NCBI GenBank assembly: GCA_964585535.1 | Contig: CAZPDW010000127.1 | Coordinates: forward strand, 1-5,642 | Source of the DNA: JAUVYV01 sp964585535 | GTDB lineage: Bacteria; Planctomycetota; Phycisphaerae; Sedimentisphaerales; Anaerobacaceae | Direction: 5' to 3' | DNA length: 5,642 nucleotides | In this document: one piece after another, positions 1 to 5,642 of the stretch | How positions within the stretch are numbered: the stretch's first letter is position 1 | Layout: each line of letters begins with the position of its first letter | Program-made: the position numbers and the translations under genes | The notes under the pieces: model-generated | The model's database searches: none | What the model was told of the DNA's origin: nothing | What the model saw: the letters and a program-made list of their open reading frames with translations, nothing else

Positions 1-28
1 TATAGTGCCGATACTCTAATTTCGGTTT

Positions 29-1750
29 TCAGCTCCTGAGTTGTTTATAGGCATTTTCGCCGCCGTTTATCAGGTGAATCAACGGCTGGGGCCGGTCGGT
101 GCCTTCGATGAATGCAGGTCTTGCCGCCCAGGGGGTTACGCTCAGCACCCGCGTCAAATCCATCCAGTATTGCAGCCGGGCCACCGGCAAATTCCAGGTG
201 GCGTGAAAATGGTTGGCAGGGGGGTACTGCTTATATTCGACCATACTCGCATACTTAGGCACAATAAACGTATGGGGCCAGTCGGGCGTTGTCAGGTTGC
301 ACACCGCCTGCGTCAATTCGGCCGGCAGCTCCGTAGTCTTCGCCTCGTCCCATACCATACTGAACCGCCCGTTCAAACTGCTGTATGCTATCCGGGCCGC
401 GATTGCCTCGATGCCGCCGGGCGTTATAAACGTTACGGAGTTGCCGCCGCCGGGAAAATAACCCGCATCCGCCGGGGGCATAGTCACTCTGCTCATAATC
501 TCCTTCACGCTCGCCCCGGGCCTTGCCGCCCAGTCGAAAGCGGCGCTTCCCGAATTATCCCCATCGACCAATCCCTTAGTGTACCAGTCGGCCTTTTTGT
601 CGAGCCGTTTCAAGCCGAGCTTTGCCGCTAACTCTTTAATTTCTGATGCCTGCCAGACCTTGCGAAAATCCATAAACAACGGCGGACTGCCCCCGCTGAG
701 ATACGTCATAAACAGCATCGTAAGCAGCCCCTGCACGTCCGCTTCGGTTGCATAAGGCAGTGGTGCCTTTCGACCTTGATGGTCGAATGTACTGTTGAAA
801 AGCGATTCCATCGCGTCCGCAACGGGCAGGGGAGTCCCTCGCAAATCGCTTCCCCATTCGAGCTGGCTCATAAACCCGCCGCCGACCGCGTTCAAATCCG
901 CCATCAAGTCCCGCACAATCAGATACATCGCCAAACTCTGATTGAACCGCTCGCTGTCGGCATCGTCGCGCAGCTCTAATCGGGCGCCGACGTACCTGTT
1001 AATCCATCCACGCAGCCGCTTCAATTCCTTCTTATCATAGGCGCCCTTGTTTAACATATCGCTGAGCAGTTTCATATCGAGCCGGGTTATCTCTAAGCCG
1101 AATGTGTTCCTTGTCGGTATGATATGCGCAAGAGCCGTCTCCATCCCCATCGAGTCGTGTCCGAGGACTACTACCCGCCTGCCCCGCAGGGCCGCCGCCG
1201 TCACAGCAGCATAGCACCAGTCGATAAGCCACTTCGCCGTTTGCTCGCTCATCTTCGGATTCGCCCCCGTATCGGGCCAGTTGCCGACGTTCAGCGTCGC
1301 CGGCTTTCCGTATTGAGCCAATGCGCCGTTCAGCGCGTGCGCATAGACAACGCCGGGCTTAGGACCGCTGTTGCCGCACGTAATATTGATTGGCGTATTT
1401 TCTGGAAACTGCTGCAGCAGTGATATCGTTGTCAATTGCGGAAACGCCCACGTATCCGGCACACAAACAAGAATATCCACACCGGCCTTGCGAAACTGCT
1501 GTGCGACAGTATCCGCCTGCCGCTCGCCGTCCACAAGGACCGTCGAATACACCACCGGCACCGCCGTTTTGTCCGGCAGCACCACCGCACCGTTGATAGT
1601 ATCCGCCGCCATCTTCACGATATTCTGACACCGCTTCCTGCTCGGCTCGTCAATCCTCGGGTCGCTCGTCGCAAATACACCGATCACCGGCTCTTTCGGC
1701 TCCGCCTTGCGAGTATTCGGCAATCGCACCGCTTCGCTTTTCTTAACCAT
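29..1750 (-). CDS. L-fucose/L-arabinose isomerase family protein
   Basis: Probable cytoplasmic, metal-dependent aldose-ketose isomerase (573 aa, close to the roughly 590 aa of E. coli FucI). The core starts near residue 21 (PVIGVFATSDPR), after a short charged N-terminal tail. Residues about 90-165 form the first Rossmann-like region (VDILVCVPDTW, then ITCGNSGP), and 190-215 a second (RRVVVLGHDSMGMETA). Metal-ligand candidates, by remembered comparison with FucI E337/D361/H528, are E336 in ATEADVQGLL, D361 in LFMDFRKVW and H514 in PANHFH. The E-to-D spacing is 25 residues here against 24 in FucI. ATG 1750 is supported by an AGGAG eight bases upstream. It is the last gene of the transporter operon, 32 bases after the permease stop, so its substrate is probably the imported sugar. 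Sequence differs enough from textbook FucI that fucose, D-arabinose or another sugar are all possible. Family call firm, substrate open. Confidence 0.85.
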   Translation of the reverse strand: MVKKSEAVRLPNTRKAEPKEPVIGVFATSDPRIDEPSRKRCQNIVKMAADTINGAVVLPDKTAVPVVYSTVLVDGERQADTVAQQFRKAGVDILVCVPDTWAFPQLTTISLLQQFPENTPINITCGNSGPKPGVVYAHALNGALAQYGKPATLNVGNWPDTGANPKMSEQTAKWLIDWCYAAVTAAALRGRRVVVLGHDSMGMETALAHIIPTRNTFGLEITRLDMKLLSDMLNKGAYDKKELKRLRGWINRYVGARLELRDDADSERFNQSLAMYLIVRDLMADLNAVGGGFMSQLEWGSDLRGTPLPVADAMESLFNSTFDHQGRKAPLPYATEADVQGLLTMLFMTYLSGGSPPLFMDFRKVWQASEIKELAAKLGLKRLDKKADWYTKGLVDGDNSGSAAFDWAARPGASVKEIMSRVTMPPADAGYFPGGGNSVTFITPGGIEAIAARIAYSSLNGRFSMVWDEAKTTELPAELTQAVCNLTTPDWPHTFIVPKYASMVEYKQYPPANHFHATWNLPVARLQYWMDLTRVLSVTPWAARPAFIEGTDRPQPLIHLINGGENAYKQLRS

Positions 1751-1758
1751 CGCTATTA

Positions 1759-1763
1759 CTCCT
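1759..1763 (-). promoter_or_regulatory. Shine-Dalgarno of the isomerase gene
   Basis: AGGAG on the minus strand, eight bases before ATG 1750, supports that start rather than an internal one. The same bases lie inside a tiny five-codon reading frame (ATG at 1770, TAA at 1758-1756). Confidence 0.75.
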
Positions 1764-1782
1764 GACTCATAACCACGCCAAA

Positions 1783-2751
1783 CTAACTGTCCGTACTCTG
1801 CAATTCTTTTCCCTTCGAACGCGCCAACTGGTCAACCGAGACCGCGATAACGATAATCAGTCCGATTACTATCAACTGGGCGTTCGTCGATATGCCTAAA
1901 AGCGTACAGCCGTTGCGAAGAAAACTTATCAGCAGCGTCCCTATAATCGTCCCGACTATCGTTCCCTGGCCGCCGGCCAAGCTCGCCCCGCCGATTACAA
2001 CCGCCGCAATAACGTCAAGCTCGGCGCCCAAACCCGCCGTCGGCTGAGCCGATACCGTCCGGCTGGTCTGTATCATTGCCGCAATACCGGTCAGCAATCC
2101 GATAAATGTATATATGCAGATAAGATTCAAATCCACGTTGACTCCCGCATGAAAGGCCGCCTCGCGGTTCGACCCAATCGCGTACGTATATCGCCCAAAC
2201 TTCATATACCTCAGTATAAATATGGCCGCGGCGATAATCACCGCAAAAATGAGCACCGAAACAGGAACACTAACCACCGTCCCTTCCCCGAGATACTTGT
2301 ACTGCGGCACATTTATCGGCTGGCCGTCCCGCATCACAAGGGCGACGCCGCGATAAAAACTCATCGAACCCAATGTTACTATAAACGGCTGAAGCCGCAG
2401 CTTCGTAATCAATACCCCGTTCACAAACCCGCACAGTGCGCCGATTAAAACGCCTGCGATTGTCCCCAAGAGAAGCGCCATATTGCTCGGGTTCGGTCCG
2501 CTTGCTGCCTCCATCGCCGCCGCCCCGCACATCCCGCACAGTGCAATCATCGAGCCGACCGACAAATCAATGCCCGCCGAGACTATCACAAACGTCATCC
2601 CTATCGCGATTATCCCATAGACGCTCGAGCGCCTGAGCACATTCAGGAAGTTATCCGTCGTCAAAAACGTGTCCGGCCGAAGCGCCGATAGAATACAGAT
2701 TATCAACACCAAGCTGCCGAAGGGCAGCAGTTGCCTTAGAAACTTGCCCAT
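1783..2751 (-). CDS. Sugar ABC transporter permease, CUT2/RbsC-like
   Basis: Inner-membrane permease of a ribose-type importer, expected to work as a homodimer with the ATPase encoded just upstream. The 322 aa length is normal for RbsC/XylH/YtfT-type proteins. It is strongly hydrophobic, with about eight to ten membrane segments (for example near residues 11-24, 45-60, 91-114, 163-180, 208-228 and 290-306). Family signatures seen are GIDLSVGS at 60-67, PFIVTLGSM at 122-130, AIGSNREAAFHAGV at 191-204 and the cytoplasmic ATPase-coupling segment ELDVIAAVVIGGASLAGGQG at 244-263. ATG 2751 has only a weak Shine-Dalgarno sequence (GAGAG), and the 50-base gap from the ATPase stop contains a small palindrome followed by a T-rich stretch. 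Only one permease gene is present, as usual for CUT2 systems. The sugar specificity cannot be told from this subunit. Confidence 0.93.
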   Translation of the reverse strand: MGKFLRQLLPFGSLVLIICILSALRPDTFLTTDNFLNVLRRSSVYGIIAIGMTFVIVSAGIDLSVGSMIALCGMCGAAAMEAASGPNPSNMALLLGTIAGVLIGALCGFVNGVLITKLRLQPFIVTLGSMSFYRGVALVMRDGQPINVPQYKYLGEGTVVSVPVSVLIFAVIIAAAIFILRYMKFGRYTYAIGSNREAAFHAGVNVDLNLICIYTFIGLLTGIAAMIQTSRTVSAQPTAGLGAELDVIAAVVIGGASLAGGQGTIVGTIIGTLLISFLRNGCTLLGISTNAQLIVIGLIIVIAVSVDQLARSKGKELQSTDS

Positions 2752-2778
2752 TCGAGTTCTCTCAATTTATAAAAAACA

Positions 2779-2789
2779 AACTCCGAGTT
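2779..2789 (-). repeat. Small palindrome plus T-rich tract in the ATPase-permease gap
   Basis: AACTC-G-GAGTT on the minus strand is a perfect 11-base palindrome followed by TTGTTTTTT, 13 bases after the ATPase stop. As RNA it gives at most a 4-bp stem, too weak for a confident terminator. It may slightly lower downstream expression or mark an mRNA processing point. Confidence 0.3.
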
Positions 2790-2801
2790 ACGCCCGACCA
2801 G

Positions 2802-4331
2802 TCACGACTCCTCCACTGCCGCCAAATGCATTATCTGCTCCTGGTTGGTCTCGGCCGTTTTCAGGTTCGCCACCAATCTGCCCCGCCGCATCACTAATAT
2901 CCTGTCGGTAACACCGAGCAGCTCGCCTAACTCCGACGAAATAAACAAAATTGCCTTTCCCTGTTCGGCCAATTCGTTGAGCAGACCATAGACCTCTTTT
3001 TTCGCCCCGACGTCGATGCCCCGCGTCGGCTCGTCGAATATCAAAAAACGCGACTTTGTCAGCAGCCACCTTGCCAACAGCAGCTTCTGCTGATTTCCGC
3101 CGCTGAGCGATTCGGCGGGCGCCTCAGCCGAGACCCACTTGATTTTCAATTGCTTGCCAAGCTCTTCAGCGATTTTTGTTTCGGTGCTCGGCCTAATTAT
3201 CCTGCTCATCCCGAGCAGGTCCAGACCTGCCAGCGTTATGTTCCACGAGCACGCCAGATTCAAACACAGCCCCGTTCGCTTCCTGTCCTCGGTCAGCAGT
3301 CCAATGCCGTTTTTTATTGCCTCAGCCGGGCTGTTAATCTTCACCGCCTCGCCGTCCAGCCGGAGTTTACCCGTCGCCTTTTTGTCCACCCCGAATATCG
3401 CCTCAGCGACATCCGTCCTGCCGGCGCCCACAAGACCCGCCATTCCGACTATCTCGCCTGCGTGAATCTCAAAACTCACATCTCTTATCCTGCTTCCGGA
3501 GCCAAGCCCGTCGATTTTTACTAAGGTTCTGCCGATTTGCACATCACGGGAAGGGAAAAACTCCGTCAGCTCCCGGCCCACCATATAGCGTATAATCGTC
3601 CCGATATCCAGCTCGCTCATCGATTCGCTGAGCACTACCCGCCCATCGCGCAGCACCGTCACCTCGTCGGCTAATCCCACTATCTCCTCTAACCGGTGCG
3701 ATATGTAAATCACCGATATCCCGTTGCTGCGCAGCCGCCTGACTATCTCGAACAGCCGTTCAACTTCGCTCTCCGACAGCGAGCTTGTGGGTTCATCCAT
3801 CACGATAATGGACGCCTTGCGGGCGAGCGACTTGAGTATCTCGGCGACCTGGCAGTCCCCGGTCGAAAGCTCGGCAACCACCGCCGTCGGCTCGATATCA
3901 AAATGAAAATGTTCGGTCAATTCGGCCGTATTGTTCATCATCGCCCTGTTATCAATCATAAACGGCAGTGCTGTCCTCGGCTCATTGCCCAGGAAGACGT
4001 TCTCGGCCACGGTCAGATGTTCGGCTAAGTCCAGGTCCTGGTATATCATCGAAATCCCCGCCTCGATTGCCTCTTGCGGCCCGGCGAAGCTGCGGACCCT
4101 GCCGTCAAGCTCGATGCCGCCCGCATCGGGCCGGTGCACACCCGCCAATATCTTCATCAGGGTAGATTTGCCAGCCCCGTTCTCGCCGACAAGAGCGTGA
4201 ACCGTCCCCGCCCTTACGGTAATGCTTACATCCGACAGCGCCTGTACAGGCCCGAAACGTTTGCTTATCCCCTCCATCCGAAGTGCAATCTCGCCGACGG
4301 GGCTTTTCGTTTCTTTTGCCGGTTCAATCAT
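2802..4331 (-). CDS. Sugar ABC transporter ATP-binding protein, RbsA/MglA-like, two NBDs
   Basis: Energises sugar uptake from the cytoplasmic face. At 509 aa it has the tandem two-domain layout of RbsA/XylG/MglA. Domain 1: Walker A GENGAGKST (49-57), Q-loop Q98, signature LSTGDCQ (155-161), Walker B IIVMDE (175-180) and H-loop H212. Domain 2: Walker A position GLVGAGRT (299-306), where arginine replaces the catalytic lysine, then E348 in the Q-loop position (TEDRK), signature LSGGNQQK (408-415) and Walker B FLIFDE (429-434). SSE (465-467) stands where the H-loop histidine would be. A degenerate second site is normal in this family, so hydrolysis is expected mainly at one composite site. Its ATG overlaps the stop of the binding-protein gene in an ATGA, and the ribosome site is weak, so translational coupling is likely. 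Confidence 0.95.
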   Translation of the reverse strand: MIEPAKETKSPVGEIALRMEGISKRFGPVQALSDVSITVRAGTVHALVGENGAGKSTLMKILAGVHRPDAGGIELDGRVRSFAGPQEAIEAGISMIYQDLDLAEHLTVAENVFLGNEPRTALPFMIDNRAMMNNTAELTEHFHFDIEPTAVVAELSTGDCQVAEILKSLARKASIIVMDEPTSSLSESEVERLFEIVRRLRSNGISVIYISHRLEEIVGLADEVTVLRDGRVVLSESMSELDIGTIIRYMVGRELTEFFPSRDVQIGRTLVKIDGLGSGSRIRDVSFEIHAGEIVGMAGLVGAGRTDVAEAIFGVDKKATGKLRLDGEAVKINSPAEAIKNGIGLLTEDRKRTGLCLNLACSWNITLAGLDLLGMSRIIRPSTETKIAEELGKQLKIKWVSAEAPAESLSGGNQQKLLLARWLLTKSRFLIFDEPTRGIDVGAKKEVYGLLNELAEQGKAILFISSELGELLGVTDRILVMRRGRLVANLKTAETNQEQIMHLAAVEES

Positions 4332-5284
4332 TTCAACAGTGCCTGTATCTGAGGCGTATCGAGGTTTTCCTTTGTAATCAGCTTCACGCCGGTATCAATC
4401 CGCCGGGGCACGTCCTTGCCGTCGAGTTTTTCCACCAAGGTTTTTACGCCTTCGTAGCCGATTTTTGTCGGGTTCTGCACTACCAACGAATCAATATCCC
4501 CGCTCCTGACGCCCTCTAAGAGCAGCTTGCCGGCATCGAAGCCGACCATCTTTACCTTGCCCGCCCGCTGCCGTCCCTGCATCGCACGAAGCGCCCCTAC
4601 CGATGTTGACTCATTGCACGCAAAAAGTCCGTCTACCTGTGAGTTCTTCGTCAGCAAATCCTCCGTCGCCTGCAGCGATGTCTCCACCGTATCCATCCCG
4701 TACTTGGTATCCACGATTTTTATGCCGGTAAATTCTTTCTTTATCGTCTCGATAAATCCGTTTTCGCGCTTGGTCGTGGAAGCCGAGCCGGGTGCGTATT
4801 TGACCACAATCACGTTGCCCATACCGCCTAAAATGCTGCCCATTCGCCTTGCCGCAATCACCCCGCCCTGATAATTGTCCGTGGCCACGAACGAAAGGTA
4901 TTTTTCCGTATCGATTGCAGAATCGATTATCACACACGGTATCCCCTTCGATGCGATTCTTTCCACTATCGGCACAAGCGCCTTGCTGTCGTTCGGCGCA
5001 AGAACTATGCCTGAGACCTTCTGGGTTATGAAGTCCTCGATGATTTGTATTTGCTTTTCGCGGTCGCCCTCGCGGTCGGGCCCGTTCCAGAAGATTTGCA
5101 CGCCCGTTTCCTTCGCCGCCTCCAGCGCCCCGCGGTGCACCGACTGCCAGAAAACATGTGTCGTCCCCTTCGGGATAACGGCAATTACTCTCTTCTCGGC
5201 GCTCTTGCCCTTGTTCGCAATCCCTATCGCGATAAACACAGCCGCAATAACCACCAGTATTACTACCGGAAGTATCTTTTTCAT
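4328..5284 (-). CDS. Periplasmic sugar-binding protein, CUT2/RbsB-like
   Basis: Substrate-binding component of the importer (318 aa, Peripla_BP_4 / LacI-like fold). The N-terminus is KK followed by a hydrophobic stretch at residues 4-22. There is no lipobox cysteine; a G-I-A before residue 24 could be a signal peptidase I site, or the helix may stay as an anchor. The mature fold starts near KRVIAVIPKG (31-40). Residues matching the RbsB sugar-contact set, by remembered alignment, are F45/W46, D121 (IIDSA), R173 (TTKRENGF), N224 (CNES), D250 (GFDAG) and Q270 (QNP). That pattern suggests a cyclic monosaccharide ligand such as a pentose or deoxyhexose. It is the first gene of the operon, with a strong AAGGAG eight bases before ATG 5284, consistent with the high expression usual for binding proteins. 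Ligand identity is not determinable here. Confidence 0.93.
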   Translation of the reverse strand: MKKILPVVILVVIAAVFIAIGIANKGKSAEKRVIAVIPKGTTHVFWQSVHRGALEAAKETGVQIFWNGPDREGDREKQIQIIEDFITQKVSGIVLAPNDSKALVPIVERIASKGIPCVIIDSAIDTEKYLSFVATDNYQGGVIAARRMGSILGGMGNVIVVKYAPGSASTTKRENGFIETIKKEFTGIKIVDTKYGMDTVETSLQATEDLLTKNSQVDGLFACNESTSVGALRAMQGRQRAGKVKMVGFDAGKLLLEGVRSGDIDSLVVQNPTKIGYEGVKTLVEKLDGKDVPRRIDTGVKLITKENLDTPQIQALLK

Positions 5285-5292
5285 AACTCAAT

Positions 5293-5298
5293 CTCCTT
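5293..5298 (-). promoter_or_regulatory. Strong Shine-Dalgarno of the binding-protein gene
   Basis: AAGGAG on the minus strand, eight bases before ATG 5284. It fixes the start of the first operon gene and is clearly stronger than the sites before the ATPase and permease, which fits the need for excess binding protein. Confidence 0.85.
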
Positions 5299-5345
5299 GC
5301 AGTTGCTTCTTGAAATCTTCGCCCTATTCTTCACCAAATTCGGCG

Positions 5346-5351
5346 ATTGTA
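5346..5351 (-). promoter_or_regulatory. Candidate -10 box for the sugar operon
   Basis: Read on the minus strand, TACAAT (five of six consensus positions, preceded by TT) lies about 62 bases before the binding-protein ATG. The hexamer 17 bases upstream (CAGGAA, 5369-5374) does not resemble TTGACA, so either this promoter needs an activator or the true promoter is elsewhere in the gap. Confidence 0.35.
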
Positions 5352-5370
5352 AAGCATTTTTTGATTGCTT
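5352..5370. repeat. Inverted repeat in the operon promoter spacer, possible operator
   Basis: AAGCA (5352-5356) and TGCTT (5366-5370) form perfect 5-base arms around a 9-base AT-rich centre. The repeat abuts the candidate -10 box TACAAT and fills the -10/-35 spacer, where a repressor would block RNA polymerase. The arms are short enough to arise by chance. Confidence 0.3.
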
Positions 5371-5376
5371 CCTGCC

Positions 5377-5388
5377 CCGGACCTCCGG
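5377..5388. repeat. CCGGA-CC-TCCGG palindrome upstream of the operon promoter
   Basis: Two perfect 5-base arms with a 2-base centre lie immediately upstream of the weak -35 position of the operon promoter candidate. That is where an activator contacting RNA polymerase could sit. It is a small G+C-rich palindrome and its role is inferred from position only. Confidence 0.3.
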
Positions 5389-5422
5389 CGAGAAACTCTC
5401 GTCATCGGATGAAAAAATCGCC

Positions 5423-5448
5423 GGGTATGTATTTTTTCAAATATTCCC
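5423..5448. repeat. AT-rich imperfect inverted repeat between the divergent promoters
   Basis: GGGTATGTAT (5423-5432) and AAATATTCCC matched end to end (outer arms GGG/CCC at 5423-5425 and 5446-5448) agree at seven of ten arm positions around a T-rich centre. It ends ten bases before the kdsB -35 box and could serve either transcription unit. Confidence 0.25.
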
Positions 5449-5458
5449 GATTTCCCTG

Positions 5459-5487
5459 TTGACATCGCCCCCGCATTCGCCTAACAT
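5459..5487 (+). promoter_or_regulatory. Sigma70-type promoter for kdsB
   Basis: A perfect TTGACA lies at 5459-5464, followed by exactly 17 bases and TAACAT at 5482-5487 (four of six consensus positions). Transcription would be expected to start near 5494, leaving a leader of about 29 bases before the kdsB ATG. The match and spacing are seen directly; activity is inferred. Confidence 0.65.
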
Positions 5488-5493
5488 AGCTAC

Positions 5494-5520
5494 GCAGTAG
5501 TTTGGAAAAAAAACTGCTGC
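5494..5520 (+). promoter_or_regulatory. 10-bp stem-loop in the kdsB leader
   Basis: GCAGTAGTTT (5494-5503) pairs with AAACTGCTGC (5511-5520) over all ten positions, with one G-U wobble (5498 with 5516), around a 7-base loop GGAAAAA. The structure begins at the predicted transcript start and ends two bases before ATG 5523. It encloses the only purine-rich candidate for ribosome binding. No T-run follows on either strand, so it is not an intrinsic terminator. It may modulate translation or protect the mRNA 5' end, or be a DNA operator overlapping the start site. Confidence 0.6.
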
Positions 5521-5522
5521 CG

Positions 5523-5642
5523 ATGGCGAATGAAAAAATCATAGTTTGTATTCCCGCTCGTTACGCTTCCACGAGGTTCCCCGCAAAGGTTCTCGCCAGT
5601 GATACGGGTAAATTCCTCATCCAGCACACTTATGAGCGGGCC
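5523..5642 (+). CDS. kdsB: 3-deoxy-manno-octulosonate cytidylyltransferase (CMP-KDO synthetase), N-terminal part
   Basis: Only the first 40 codons are in the window and the frame is open to the edge. The translation starts MANEKIIVC and continues IPARYASTRFPAKVL, which matches the nucleotide-binding N-terminus of KdsB (IPARYASTRLPGKPL in E. coli), and then GKFLIQHTYERA, matching the following helix. The enzyme activates KDO with CTP to CMP-KDO for lipopolysaccharide inner-core synthesis in the cytoplasm. A small departure is alanine in place of glycine in the RFPAK segment. ATG 5523 is chosen because it places the IPARYAS motif about ten residues in, as in the family. No standard Shine-Dalgarno precedes it; the nearest purine run (GGAAAAA, 5504-5510) sits in a hairpin loop. 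It is divergent from, and probably functionally unrelated to, the sugar importer. Confidence 0.9.
   Translation, partial: MANEKIIVCIPARYASTRFPAKVLASDTGKFLIQHTYERA

Noticed and set aside
8..29. CCGA...TCGG followed by TTTT near the left edge as a terminator
   Set aside because: The stem is only four base pairs with a 10-base loop, and the T-run is on the plus strand, the wrong direction for the operon.
41..631. Long open frame on the plus strand opposite the isomerase gene
   Set aside because: It is antisense to a well-supported gene, is arginine- and proline-rich with no recognisable domain, and arises from codon bias on the opposite strand.
3425..3450. Loss of the Walker A lysine in the second ATPase domain as a sign of inactivation
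   Set aside because: GLVGAGRT at this position is the usual degenerate site in RbsA/MglA-type proteins, so it is not a defect.
4611..5291. Minus-strand 226-codon frame overlapping the binding-protein gene in another frame
   Set aside because: It is a shifted-frame shadow with a low-complexity R/G-rich translation, while the main frame carries all the conserved binding-protein motifs.
4875..5462. Plus-strand open frame of 195 codons across the binding-protein start and the divergent gap
   Set aside because: Its first two-thirds are antisense to the binding-protein gene, the rest overlaps both promoter regions, and its serine/cysteine-rich translation matches no family I recognise.
5494..5520. 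The kdsB leader hairpin as an intrinsic terminator for either strand
   Set aside because: There is no T-run directly after the stem in either direction, and both flanking genes are transcribed away from the gap.

Overview
The window carries a compact four-gene operon on the minus strand that reads as a complete CUT2 (ribose/xylose-type) sugar ABC importer plus a sugar isomerase. In transcription order these are a periplasmic sugar-binding protein (5284-4328), a double-domain sugar ATPase (4331-2802), a membrane permease (2751-1783) and a member of the L-fucose/L-arabinose isomerase family (1750-29). Spacing is tight: a 4-base ATGA overlap, then a 50-base gap, then a 32-base gap. At the right edge, on the plus strand, the first 40 codons of kdsB (CMP-KDO synthetase) begin at 5523, so the 238-base gap at 5285-5522 is a divergent control region.

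How the genes work together: the binding protein captures a monosaccharide outside the inner membrane, the RbsA-like ATPase and RbsC-like permease import it, and the isomerase is the natural first catabolic step (aldose to ketose). The isomerase belongs to the family that acts on L-fucose, D-arabinose and related sugars, so a deoxyhexose or pentose is the most reasonable substrate class, but the exact sugar cannot be read from the sequence. No kinase, aldolase or regulator is encoded here. The operon may continue past the left edge, because no convincing terminator follows the isomerase stop.

Organism: kdsB implies a Gram-negative envelope with KDO-containing lipopolysaccharide. Moderately high G+C coding sequence and the general style of the proteins would fit a Planctomycetes/PVC-type marine or sediment heterotroph. 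That assignment is an impression, not a demonstrated result.

The control region holds a very good sigma70-type promoter for kdsB (TTGACA, 17-base spacer, TAACAT). It is followed at the predicted transcript start by a 10-bp stem-loop that ends two bases before the kdsB ATG. Facing the operon are a TACAAT -10 box with no good -35 and several small inverted repeats that may be operator sites. I see no mobile element, CRISPR array, tRNA or rRNA. The overall content is an ordinary sugar-uptake locus; the kdsB leader hairpin is the least expected structure.
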